Positions 1 through 8,745 of a DNA stretch of 64,000 bases are shown here, one piece after another. Source of the DNA: Chloroflexota bacterium (GTDB taxonomy: Bacteria; Chloroflexota; Dehalococcoidia; Bin125); contig JAPPNI010000027.1 in assembly GCA_028873865.1 (NCBI GenBank), forward strand, positions 124,001 to 188,000. Reading direction: 5' to 3'. Under the pieces are notes generated by a model. That model searched no databases, was not told the origin of the DNA, and saw only the letters and a list, made by a program, of their open reading frames with translations. Every line of letters starts with the position of its first letter. Positions within the stretch are counted from its first letter, which is position 1. The translations under genes were made by a program, and so were the position numbers.

Positions 1-2
1 CC

Positions 3-977
3 GAGGAGCAGTACACCATCCTGGACGGGCTCAAGCTGCTCACCGACGAGTCGTTCCGTCTGGACGTGCTGACCAGGCTGCGCGACCCCTACCTGCTCCA
101 GTGGTGGGCCAACGACTTCGGCAAGTGGCGGCGCGAGTACCGGTCCGACGCCCTCGCTCCGGTGCAGACCCGGCTCAACTACTACGCCTCCTCGACCCAC
201 GCCCGCGCGATCCTTGGTCAATCCCGTTCGACCGTCGATCTCAGGCGGACGATCCTCGAAGGCGGCGTCCTGCTGGTCTCGACCGCGCAGGGCTCGGTCG
301 GCCGCGACGTGGCCGCGCTGGTCGGGGCCTCGCTGCTCAACCTCGTCGATTCGGTGATCCGCGAACAGGAGCGGTTGCCCCAGCACGAGCGCCGCGGCGC
401 CTTGGTCGTGGTCGACGAGATGCAGACCATCCCGGGGGTCGAGTTCGAGTCGATGCTCTCAGAGCTGGGCAAGTACGGCGCTTCGTTCGTGCTCGCCACC
501 CAGAGCCTGGCCAAGCTGGACCAGCTCTCGCCCACGATGCGCCACACGCTGCTGGCCAACGTCGGCTGCCTGGCGGTCTTCCAGGTCGCCGGCGACGATG
601 CCCGCGAACTGGTCTGGGAGTTCAACCGTGAGCGGGTCTCGGAGGAGGACATCGTCTCCCAGCCCGTGCACCACTGCTACGTGAGGGCCACGGTTGGGAC
701 CGAGCGCACGCCCGTGTTCTCGATGCGCGTGCGCAAGCCCGAGCTGGGCTCACCCGAACGGGCCGCAGAGATCCGCCGGGCCGCATCCGAGTACCTCACG
801 CCCGCGCACCGGTTGGAGGCGCAGGAGATGGAGCTGAAGCGGCAGCTCGACCTGTACCAGGACGGCGCAGATGCGCTGCGCAACGGCAAGGAACCCAGGC
901 CGCCGAAACCGGATGACTCGCCCAAGCCGAAGAGAGAGGACCGCCAGGCCAGGCGCGACGAGGACGCCGACGCATGA
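3..977 (+). CDS. VirD4/HerA-like conjugative coupling ATPase, C-terminal part
   Basis: Open at the left window edge; only the last ~324 residues are visible. It matches the C-terminal half of the complete 864-residue protein encoded at 37724-40318. Visible are the Walker B-like ALVVVDEMQTIPG segment (DNA 400-440) and the ATQSLAKL sensor-like segment typical of VirD4/HerA/TraG-type ATPases that feed DNA to a type IV secretion channel at the inner membrane. The 3' end overlaps the next gene by 4 bp (ATGA), as in the other copy. DNA 66-349 is identical to the other copy; further downstream the two diverge. Family-level call is confident; the transported substrate is inferred to be element DNA. 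Confidence 0.8.
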   Translation, partial: EEQYTILDGLKLLTDESFRLDVLTRLRDPYLLQWWANDFGKWRREYRSDALAPVQTRLNYYASSTHARAILGQSRSTVDLRRTILEGGVLLVSTAQGSVGRDVAALVGASLLNLVDSVIREQERLPQHERRGALVVVDEMQTIPGVEFESMLSELGKYGASFVLATQSLAKLDQLSPTMRHTLLANVGCLAVFQVAGDDARELVWEFNRERVSEEDIVSQPVHHCYVRATVGTERTPVFSMRVRKPELGSPERAAEIRRAASEYLTPAHRLEAQEMELKRQLDLYQDGADALRNGKEPRPPKPDDSPKPKREDRQARRDEDADA

Positions 978-2614
978 GAACGGGTGATCCGGCGGTCAGC
1001 ATCCTGAACTGGTTGAGCCGGTTGCCGCTGCTCGACCGGCTCGAACTGGCGGCGCTCTCGGGCTGGTCGCGCAGCGCCGTTTACCGCGCGGTTGCGGCGC
1101 TGGAGCGGGAGCGGTTCGTCGACCCCGTCGCCCACGCCTCCGAGCTGATCGCGCCGACCAGGCGCTACACGCTCACGGCCGCCGGTCTGCGCCGTTTGGC
1201 ACAGTCGGGGGACATCGCGGTGGATCGGCTGCTGCGTGAGCGTCCCGTCTCCGACCAGGCGCGGCGGCTGATGTTCGGCCGGATCGATGCGCTCGCCGCG
1301 CTTTACCGGCTCAGCTGCGCCGTCGCCGACATCGCCTTCCCGGTCCAGGCCCGCAGTTACCGGGCGCTGCCGTTCGACCTCTGCCTGCGGCTGGCGGACG
1401 GGCGCACGATCGCGCTCGTCCGCCTGGGCAAGATCAACGAACGCCGGTCCCTCGCCAGGCGGCTCGCCCGGCTGCGCGACGGCGCGGCGTTCGCCGCCGT
1501 GCTGCTGCTCGCGCCCGATGAGTTCAGGCTGCGCGACGCCGCTCGGCGGTTACGGACCATGCCGCAGCCCTGCTTCCTCGCCCTCGAGCGGGACGCCGTC
1601 GAGGCGGGACCCGACGCAAGGATCTGGCGCGCGCCGTCGGCTGCGGCCGTGCTCAGCCTGCGCGAGGCGCTGGGACTCGCTGGGCCTCATAACAGCTGGC
1701 CGGTCGAGCGCCCACTCTCCCGCGTCGCAGCGCCTGCTGAGAGCGGTCCCACCGGCGCCCGATCCGACTGGATGCTGCCCGCCACATTGCATCCTTCGGA
1801 GAAGCGCTGTCTCGACCTGATCGGCGACTGGCCCTGGCTGCGGCTCGATCACATCGCCGCGCTGCTCGGCGTTGGCCGCGTGCGCCTGCGCGAACTCCTG
1901 CGGCGAGCCGCCGAGTGGGGGTTGATCGTCCGCCGCGCCGTCCTCGGCCGCCCTCGCCTGGCGCTTTCGGATCGCGGTCTGGCGCTCCTCGCCCGCCGCG
2001 ACCGCGCTTCGGTCGGCGAGATGCGCAAGCGCTGGAGCGTCGAACTCACCGAGTCGTCGGCCGGGTTCGGTTGGCGCAACGTCAGGGGAACCAGGAGCCG
2101 CCAGTTGCTGCGCAATCTCGCCCACACCGAAGCCGTGCACGGATTTCTGGCAATGGTGGCCGAACAGTGTCGATCCGACGGCTGGATGCTGATGCAGCTT
2201 GACCCGCCACAGCGAGCCTCGCGGTACTTCCATTTCGACGATCGCCTGCGCTCAGTCCAGCCTGACGCGTTCGGGGTGTTGCGACGGGAGGGGTGCCACC
2301 AGCAGTTCTTCCTCGAGTGGGAACGCCGCGCGATCCGGCCCTCGACGATGGCCCGACGGCTCGCCCCCTATCTGCGCTACTACTCGTCCAAGCGGCCGCT
2401 AGAGGATCACGGAGTCCCTCCGCTCGCCCTGATCGTGTTCGACGACGCGCTCGCGGCTGATCACTTCCAGCGGGTTGCGCGCGAAGAGATGGACCACGCC
2501 GGCGTCGAGTTGCCGGTGTTCGCCTCGGACAGACGAGTCCTCACGCAGCATGGCCCTCTCGGCCGCGTCTGGACCATGCACGGCGAACGCCATGCACGTG
2601 CTGTGTTTGCCTAG
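974..2614 (+). CDS. Replic_Relax-like winged-helix protein (ICE-L copy)
   Basis: 546 residues. Residues ~8-75 read as a winged helix-turn-helix (LDRLELAALSGWSRSAVYR), and a second HTH-like region lies near 285-330 (LRLDHIAALLGVGRVRLREL). This plan resembles the replication-relaxation family (Replic_Relax, PF13814) found on conjugative elements of Gram-positive-type bacteria. The start overlaps the ATPase stop by 4 bp, giving translational coupling. The paralogue at 36090-37727 has the same position and length but is clearly more diverged than the ATPase pair. The stop is 9 bp before an IS21 element, which spared the frame. Role in DNA processing is inferred from family and context; no relaxase motif is visible. 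Confidence 0.6.
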   Translation: MRTGDPAVSILNWLSRLPLLDRLELAALSGWSRSAVYRAVAALERERFVDPVAHASELIAPTRRYTLTAAGLRRLAQSGDIAVDRLLRERPVSDQARRLMFGRIDALAALYRLSCAVADIAFPVQARSYRALPFDLCLRLADGRTIALVRLGKINERRSLARRLARLRDGAAFAAVLLLAPDEFRLRDAARRLRTMPQPCFLALERDAVEAGPDARIWRAPSAAAVLSLREALGLAGPHNSWPVERPLSRVAAPAESGPTGARSDWMLPATLHPSEKRCLDLIGDWPWLRLDHIAALLGVGRVRLRELLRRAAEWGLIVRRAVLGRPRLALSDRGLALLARRDRASVGEMRKRWSVELTESSAGFGWRNVRGTRSRQLLRNLAHTEAVHGFLAMVAEQCRSDGWMLMQLDPPQRASRYFHFDDRLRSVQPDAFGVLRREGCHQQFFLEWERRAIRPSTMARRLAPYLRYYSSKRPLEDHGVPPLALIVFDDALAADHFQRVAREEMDHAGVELPVFASDRRVLTQHGPLGRVWTMHGERHARAVFA

Positions 2615-2618
2615 TGCG

Positions 2619-2623
2619 AGTGG
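2619..2623. repeat. IS21 target-site duplication, left copy
   Basis: AGTGG immediately left of the IS terminus at 2624 is repeated at 5060-5064. IS21 elements typically duplicate 4-8 bp. Removing the element and one copy restores GTGCGAGTGGACTTCGCAC, a hairpin with 6-bp arms. Confidence 0.9.
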
Positions 2624-2710
2624 TGTTTTGATCGCTCTTGATCTAGACCAGTTGATCGGTCTAAGACTAGGCCACCTGGAGGCGGGCATAGTCTCTCCCG
2701 TTGGTGGTTG

Positions 2711-3496
2711 CTAGGCCTCACCTCCCGCCTGCTGCGGCGGCGACGCGGTTGGTGTTCGCGCGTGCCGAGTCCGGTAGGACTGACCGCGGGTGGTGAGGAT
2801 GTGGGCGTGGTGGCCGAGCCGGTCGAGCAGGGCGGTCGCCAGCTTCTCGTCGCCGAAGACCTGGGCCCACTCGGAGAACGCGAGGTTGGTGGTGACGATC
2901 GTGGAGCGCCGCTCGTAGCGGTCGGCGAGCAGGTTGAAGAGCAGTTCGCCGCCGGCCCGCTCGAAGGGCACGAAGCCGAGTTCGTCGACGATCAACAGGG
3001 CGACGCGCGAGTAGCGCTGGTGCAGGCGCGAGAGCGTGTGTTCGTCGCGGGCCTCGACCAGTTCGCGCACGAGGTCGGCGGCGCGGATGAAGGCCACGCG
3101 CTGGCGGCGCTGGACGGCTTCGACCCCGAGTGCGATCGCGAGATGCGTCTTGCCGGTGCCGATCGGCCCGGCGATCACGACGTCCTCGCCGCGCTCGAGG
3201 TAGTCGCAGGCGGCGAGTTGGGCGAGCTGCGGCCGCTCGATCCCGCGCAACGCGTCCCAGTCGAGCTGGTCGAGGGTCTTGTGGTCGGGGAAGCGCGCCC
3301 CGCGCAGCAGCCGGGCGACGGCGCCGTCGCGGCGGGCCAGGACCTCGGCTTCGAGCAGCTGCAGCAGGAACGCCTCGTAGTCCCAGCCGTCGTGCGCGGC
3401 CTGACGGACGAGCTCGGGGTACTGGCGGCGCACGGTGGGCAGCCTGAGTTCACGGCAGTGGGCCTCGAGCACGGCCCGGCGCGCGGCGTCGCTCAC
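2711..3496 (-). CDS. istB: IS21 transposition helper ATPase IstB
   Basis: 261 residues from a GTG that overlaps the istA stop (GTGA), which is the classic istA-istB coupling; the longer upstream frame would run into istA and was not used. It is an AAA+ ATPase with Walker [12 protein letters not shown], Walker [13 protein letters not shown] and sensor segment [10 protein letters not shown]. IstB oligomers load on target DNA and stimulate the IstA transposase. Length and motifs are complete, so it is probably functional. Confidence 0.95.
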   Translation of the reverse strand: MSDAARRAVLEAHCRELRLPTVRRQYPELVRQAAHDGWDYEAFLLQLLEAEVLARRDGAVARLLRGARFPDHKTLDQLDWDALRGIERPQLAQLAACDYLERGEDVVIAGPIGTGKTHLAIALGVEAVQRRQRVAFIRAADLVRELVEARDEHTLSRLHQRYSRVALLIVDELGFVPFERAGGELLFNLLADRYERRSTIVTTNLAFSEWAQVFGDEKLATALLDRLGHHAHILTTRGQSYRTRHARTPTASPPQQAGGEA

Positions 3497-4950
3497 GATG
3501 CACCTCGTTCCAGCAGACGGTCGTAGTCGGCCAGCGAGGCGCACTCAACGCGGTAGCCGCGCAGCCGTTCCGGCACGGTCACCTCGCCCGGCGCCTGGGC
3601 TGCGGCCAAAGAACGCCGGATCGCCAACTCGTCGAAGCCGCCTTCGGCGAGACCGGCCTCCAGCGCCACCCGCACCCGCTCCTCGCCGTGTTCGGCGGCC
3701 GCCTGCAGGAGCCGCGCCAGGGCGCGGGCCGCCTCGTGACCGCCGCGTTCCTCCTCCAGCAGCGTCCACAGCCGGTCATAGGGCCCGCCCAGTTCGTCGA
3801 TCAGCTCCGGCGCCACCTGGCGCAGGGCCTGCGGCTTGCGCGAGAGCTCGCCCAGGTAGTGGCGGTAGCGCACCCGCCGGCCGCCGAAGCGCTGGCGCGG
3901 ATGGCTGACCTGCTCCGCGCCGCGCTCGAAGGCGACCTCGGAGACGCCGACCCAGGCGGTCACCCTGAGGCCCGCCCAGCGCTCCGGGACCGAGTACCAG
4001 GCTCCCTCCAGCCGGACCATGGCGCTGCGGTTGACCGAGACCGGCTGCATCCGCCGCGGCTCGAACGCGACTGCCGGCAGCGGACGCAGCAGCGGCCCCT
4101 CCGTGGCGAAGCGCGCCCAAACCTGCTCGGGCGCCAGCCGGTCGACCTCGGCTTGCATCTCCGCGGAGATCTGTTCCAGCGAGTCGCCGCGCGGCAGCGG
4201 TGTCAGCACCTGCCAGCGCACGCCCCGGCCGCGGCCCTCGACGCCGCCCTTGTCGTGACCCTCGCCGGGACGGGCGAAGCTGGGCTCGAAGGCGTAGTGA
4301 CTGGCCAGCGCGGCGAAGCGCTGGGTCAGCTGGCGGCGCGGGAACTGCACCCGGCGCACGGCCGCCGAGAGGTTGTCGTAGACCATCCGCCGGGGCACGC
4401 CGCCGAAGTGTTCGAGGGCGCGCACGTGCCCATCGAGGAAGGCGAGCTGGTCCTGGCGTTCATAGAGCCGGACGTAGTCGCGGCCCGAATGCATCAGCCG
4501 GAAGACGAGCAGCCAGACCGGTCGCCGCTCGCCGGCCAGGTCGACCCAGACCTCGAAGAAGTCGACCTGGGCGCTCTCGGCCGGGCGGTGGACCAGCGGC
4601 ACGTAGACCTCGGCCCGCCGCCGGCGCCACTCGCGCAGCTCGGCCAGGACCAGGGTCAGGCCGACCTCGTAACCCTCCTCGCGCAGCTGGCGGTGCAGCC
4701 GGCGTCCCGTGATCCGCTGCTTGGCCGTGGTCCGGTGCGACCACTCCTCCAGCAGCTGCTCCAGCCGCGGCCGGACCCGGTCCAGGACCGGGCTGGCGCG
4801 TTGCCGCTCTTGCCGCTCGGGCACCGGCGTCGCCAGGTAACGGCGCACCGTGTCCCGCGCCAGCCCCATCTCGCGGGCCACCATGCGTTGACTCTGGCCC
4901 TCGACCAGCACCTTGCGCCGCAGCGCATAGATATCCATCACTCCGAGCAT
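3493..4950 (-). CDS. istA: IS21 transposase IstA
   Basis: 485 residues. The N-terminus has an HTH (residues ~18-40, [20 protein letters not shown]), followed by an rve-type DDE core. The acidic triad is visible as the D of [10 protein letters not shown], the D of VYDNLSAAV and the E of [14 protein letters not shown]. It binds the IS ends and catalyses cut-and-paste/circle transposition with IstB. The frame is intact and of usual IS21 length. An ATG three codons in (MDIYALRRK) is an alternative start. Confidence 0.95.
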   Translation of the reverse strand: MLGVMDIYALRRKVLVEGQSQRMVAREMGLARDTVRRYLATPVPERQERQRASPVLDRVRPRLEQLLEEWSHRTTAKQRITGRRLHRQLREEGYEVGLTLVLAELREWRRRRAEVYVPLVHRPAESAQVDFFEVWVDLAGERRPVWLLVFRLMHSGRDYVRLYERQDQLAFLDGHVRALEHFGGVPRRMVYDNLSAAVRRVQFPRRQLTQRFAALASHYAFEPSFARPGEGHDKGGVEGRGRGVRWQVLTPLPRGDSLEQISAEMQAEVDRLAPEQVWARFATEGPLLRPLPAVAFEPRRMQPVSVNRSAMVRLEGAWYSVPERWAGLRVTAWVGVSEVAFERGAEQVSHPRQRFGGRRVRYRHYLGELSRKPQALRQVAPELIDELGGPYDRLWTLLEEERGGHEAARALARLLQAAAEHGEERVRVALEAGLAEGGFDELAIRRSLAAAQAPGEVTVPERLRGYRVECASLADYDRLLERGAS

Positions 4951-5059
4951 CCCTCTCTCCCAACCGGCGTCGGCTCACGCCGATCACAGGTTGGAGCTTG
5001 GCCCCCAAGTGGCCGAGTTTTAGAGCGATCACTGGACGACTTTTAGAGCGATCAATACA

Positions 5060-5064
5060 AGTGG
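5060..5064. repeat. IS21 target-site duplication, right copy
   Basis: AGTGG directly after the right IS terminus, identical to 2619-2623. Confidence 0.9.
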
Positions 5065-5463
5065 ACTTCGCACGCGTCGGCGCGCGCGATGAGCACATCG
5101 TTGGCAGTTGCCTCTGAAGCGTCAGTGAGTGTCGTCGTCCTCTGCTTCCCTAGCGGGGCGCCTTGCGACCTTAGCAAGTGTTCTCCTCATTTCCCAGGTA
5201 CGGCTAGGGATACACCAGGCAGCGCGGGTCTTCCCGTCAGACCAGTTCAGTGAGTTCCCAGGACGCCGGCCGACCTCGGCGCTTCGTGTTCTTCGATCTC
5301 GTGGGTTATCTCTAGACAGCGCTCTAAGACAACGTCCACTGCAGCTAATCCGCCGAAGAGATCGCTAGAGAACACGTGTTTACAGCCCAAGAGGTCAAGC
5401 GTCGTCCTCGCAGATGGTGCCGCCAAGTGGAAGGTCCATGGCCAAGCGGCGATCCGACTTCAA
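5065..5463. other. Intergenic stretch without a recognisable gene
   Basis: About 400 bp between the IS and the 3' end of the membrane-protein gene. Only short frames without family resemblance are present. The first bases (5065-5073) form the right arm of the hairpin split by the IS. Confidence 0.5.
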
Positions 5464-8154
5464 CTACGAATCATCCTCATTACCGTCACCATCATCCGAG
5501 CCCACTCGAATGATCCAAGCTGCCTCGGGTTCTTCGACTTCGAATCTCGAGCGTTCCCCCGTTCGGATACGCACTAACAGTCGCAGCTGGCGTACCCGCT
5601 CCGACCGGGCGTCTTCTTGGCTTGCACCAGGAAAGTCCTTCTGCGCCTGCTGTACCGCGGTCTCCTGATCAACATCCTCCACCCTGACTGCGAAGTCGTC
5701 GTATCTGATCGGTGCACGATCAAGCCATCCCCAACGGTCAACATCGACTACGAGAATTGCGGATTCATCATCGCTGGGAAACCAAACTGCCGACCGTCTC
5801 TTGTACGCACCAAGCGACTGGCGAAATCCACGTGCACGAGGGGCAAGGACCTCATCTCTGTGACCTGCGGCCAGACTGCGGAAGCTCGAGATGATCTCTC
5901 TTGACCAGTTCCCAAAGAACACAATCAACAGTTTCCCGCCGTCAAGCTCGCTCAGCGCGACATCGACTGCTGCGAGCAGTTCCTCAAGGGTGGCGTTTTG
6001 GACTGGGTGCACTGCCGATGATGCTTCGACCTCCCTTGTCAGCGCCGCAGCGAGGCTCTGCTCGAATCCAAACACGCTCCGCTTGTTGGTGAATTCCCCA
6101 TAAGTCGTGGAGCGAACCACGTCGCCGACAAACGACGAGCGTGGCCACGTCCACGTCAAGCGGAAGTGACTCTCATCCAGCCACTCGTCATCGTCCAAGC
6201 GCCGCACCCGGCCCACCTGTTCAAAGCAGTCCTGCAGCACGCGGTCCCGTTCTCGCCACGACCTCAAGTTCTGTTTCAGTCGCAACACTCGCTCTTGGTC
6301 GAGAGCCGCCGCGATGTGCAAGTCGTCAACCTCTCGCGTTTCGGCTGATTTCGCCGTCTCAAGGCGCCGCTCGAAACGCGCTATTGCCTCCTCCCTATCC
6401 TGCGGTTGCACACCTGCCAACTCCAAGATGATGTCTCTGTGCCGAGTCCATGTCTCAACGAGTCTATGCGCGTGGCCACCGAGTGACGGCAGCGGTTGGT
6501 CAGTCCCCGTCCTCAGAAGATCCACCAACAGCGGGAGCAATGGATATCGCCAGGTGGTATCCCACGAGAAAATGGGCACACTGCTGCTCTCACCGCTGCT
6601 CTCCCAGCGAGACCACTGCCTGTGCAAAGGTGAATCCGCCTTGTCGCAGGCAGCAGGTACTAGTCTCTCAATCTGCGTGGATTGATCGACCATTTCATTG
6701 ACCAAGTCCAAGTATGGACCGCCTTCCCTGAGCTCACCTTGCTCTTTCAGCGAGATTGCTCGTCCGGCGAGAGCTAGTAACGCCATCACCGCGTACTCGA
6801 AGTTTGACAGCGGCGAATACCGGTCCACGATGCGCGACTCGTATGTCCAACGGTGTTGCTCGTCGTCATAGAACGACTCGCGAAACTCAGACAGCAAATC
6901 GCGGAATGAGTCTGCGTCATCGATCTCCAGAAGCGTGTTTCCGCACTCTTCGAGGTGTTCAATCAGCCTTCGAACGTAAGGTCCTGCTGTTGGATCGATC
7001 TCGCCGTTGTCTGTTTCGCGTAGCTGCCACCAGGCCGAGAAGCCGAGATTCGACCACGCGTGACGAGTATGGTCGCTAGAGCGTCCCGCCTCCCGTGCGG
7101 CCTGGTCGCCGATCAGGCCCGACCTCAGTCCGACCTCCAAGAGCTCCCCTGATCTTCGCTCGGCGCCCGTCAGCAGGAGCCAATCCCCAAGCGCCCTCAT
7201 TTCAATCTCGAACTCGAATCCTTGCCGGGCGAACGCAGCTCGCCACAACTCGTCCAATCGCTCGTGCAAGGCGTTCAGGGGGAACCAATATCCGTACCTC
7301 GGTTCACCAGGAGCCTGAAATCCAATGTCGCTCTCGGCGACCTGATCGGCGGAGTTCTCGATCAGTTTTCTCAATCGCCCCAGCGCCCCGCTAAATCGCG
7401 CGGCTTGCCCGCTCTGTAGTGCGTCTTCCACTTCGGCGAACAGACGCTCGGTCGCCGTCAAACCCATAGGCCGGTAGGGCAAGAGGAGCCGCTCAAATGG
7501 GCTGAGCATGGGGAACTCATCGAGCGCATTCGATATGTACTGCGCAACTTCCTCTCGCCGTTGTCGATCATTTGCCCGGAATCGGTATTCGATCACTCCG
7601 GTAGGCCGCAATACGTAGACGGTGCGAAGGACGGTCCAAAGGAGCACAACGCCCACGCCGCCTGTGAGTAGATACGCGCACAGCAACAAGTTCGCGGTAC
7701 GAGTTTCTTGGAGGACCACAGAAAAGTCCGCAATCGCCAGACACAACAGTGTCGCCAGCAGCGCCGCGAGCGCAAAGGTGAACATCGGTCGAATCCAAGA
7801 GGCGCGCAGCATGATCTCGTAGACCGTGTCGTCGCGGTCTTCCTGGCGTCGCGCCAACTCCACCGCGAGCACCAATGCGATGAGCGAAAGGCCGGTGACC
7901 GCGCCTTGCACTGCGGCAATCGCGCCGATCGACGCATCCGAGCGCAGAACCACAGGAACCACTGGTCCTCGCACGAGAACGTCGAGAAGCACGAAGGGCG
8001 CAGCCGCCGCCAGAGTCTCGCGGTGCCAGTCGCGAGCTAGGCGCAAGCCGAGGACAGCCAGCCATGTGCCGAATTCGCGCCCGCGCTGCGACGCGGAGAT
8101 CAGGCCCCGTCTGAGGGCAGCACCGCAGTCGTGTAATGCCAATAGAGCGCTCAA
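5464..8154 (-). CDS. Large membrane-anchored protein of unknown function
   Basis: 896 residues. There are probably three or four N-terminal membrane segments (about 47-70, 76-100, 122-145, 154-178), followed by a ~700-residue soluble part rich in charged residues and Trp, and an acidic C-terminus. The topology recalls DUF2254-like proteins but I see no firm family motif. The start is uncertain: the frame opens with TTG and has no early ATG. It is divergent from the nuclease-like gene at 8746 and lies in the ICE-L cargo interval, which suggests an accessory, perhaps defence-related, role. That is inference. Confidence 0.6.
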   Translation of the reverse strand: MSALLALHDCGAALRRGLISASQRGREFGTWLAVLGLRLARDWHRETLAAAAPFVLLDVLVRGPVVPVVLRSDASIGAIAAVQGAVTGLSLIALVLAVELARRQEDRDDTVYEIMLRASWIRPMFTFALAALLATLLCLAIADFSVVLQETRTANLLLCAYLLTGGVGVVLLWTVLRTVYVLRPTGVIEYRFRANDRQRREEVAQYISNALDEFPMLSPFERLLLPYRPMGLTATERLFAEVEDALQSGQAARFSGALGRLRKLIENSADQVAESDIGFQAPGEPRYGYWFPLNALHERLDELWRAAFARQGFEFEIEMRALGDWLLLTGAERRSGELLEVGLRSGLIGDQAAREAGRSSDHTRHAWSNLGFSAWWQLRETDNGEIDPTAGPYVRRLIEHLEECGNTLLEIDDADSFRDLLSEFRESFYDDEQHRWTYESRIVDRYSPLSNFEYAVMALLALAGRAISLKEQGELREGGPYLDLVNEMVDQSTQIERLVPAACDKADSPLHRQWSRWESSGESSSVPIFSWDTTWRYPLLPLLVDLLRTGTDQPLPSLGGHAHRLVETWTRHRDIILELAGVQPQDREEAIARFERRLETAKSAETREVDDLHIAAALDQERVLRLKQNLRSWRERDRVLQDCFEQVGRVRRLDDDEWLDESHFRLTWTWPRSSFVGDVVRSTTYGEFTNKRSVFGFEQSLAAALTREVEASSAVHPVQNATLEELLAAVDVALSELDGGKLLIVFFGNWSREIISSFRSLAAGHRDEVLAPRARGFRQSLGAYKRRSAVWFPSDDESAILVVDVDRWGWLDRAPIRYDDFAVRVEDVDQETAVQQAQKDFPGASQEDARSERVRQLRLLVRIRTGERSRFEVEEPEAAWIIRVGSDDGDGNEDDS

Positions 8155-8745
8155 ACCAGCACCGTTTCTTCGGCGTGCGCGGCGTCGCCTCCCACTGTTG
8201 CGATCCTACGTGCGTTCACTGTCATGCTTCCTCAGCGTGTCGCGATCTGCGAAGGCCAGTGTCGGCAGGCGCGGTGTCTTGCGAGAGAACCCCGTGTGGC
8301 GTCTCCCGGCGTCGCACCGTGAGGCCAGGGGAAGCGTTCGATTGACTGGTCAGACGCAACCGTACCGCAGCGCGGCCTTCGCCACGGTTGCCGTTCGGTG
8401 TTGGGAAGCGGCTGAGAGCCTCCTCAATGCAATCTACCGCCACGCCCACATCGCCATGGTTAGCAGCAGCCTGCCCGCCACGGTCTGGGGGTGACATTGG
8501 GTCCACCCGGCATCGGTCGCCACCTTTCCATCCGTCGTAACCGGAACTCCCGCCTTGCGGTGGGCGTACTGCCTGCTGGCCACGACGGCCGATGGTGTGT
8601 CTCGGGCTCGCCAAGGAGAGATCACGATGAGCAGTGCACGACCTCTTGCAACGACGTACGCCCTGCAGCCGCGAACGAGGTCGAGGTAGCCCTATGCCAG
8701 AATGGAGACCTTGAGCACTGATGAGACTCGTGACGGAAACACAAC
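8155..8745. other. Divergent intergenic region, no clear gene
   Basis: About 590 bp between two divergent accessory genes, so it should hold both promoters. A 20-codon frame at 8627-8689 begins with ATG after a good ribosome-binding site (AAGGAGAG), but has no recognisable product. No RNA gene was seen. Confidence 0.45.

Larger units (their letters stand above)
2624..5059 (-). mobile_element. IS21-family insertion sequence, complete
   Basis: 2436 bp with istA and istB on the minus strand. The ends are imperfect inverted repeats: TGTTTTGATCGCTCT at the left against TGTATTGATCGCTCT at the right (14 of 15). A second subterminal repeat follows on each side (about 2653-2680 and 5003-5030), the multiple-terminal-repeat layout usual for IS21. 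Both genes are open and a 5-bp target duplication flanks the element, so the insertion looks recent and possibly active. Confidence 0.93.

Noticed and set aside
3688-5046. Long plus-strand frame (452 codons) opposite istA
   Set aside because: It is the antisense shadow of a well-supported IS21 transposase; low-complexity composition and no family motif.
8627-8689. 20-codon leader peptide upstream of the Mrr-like gene
   Set aside because: Good ribosome-binding site, but no attenuator structure or conserved residues; kept only as a note in the intergenic entry.
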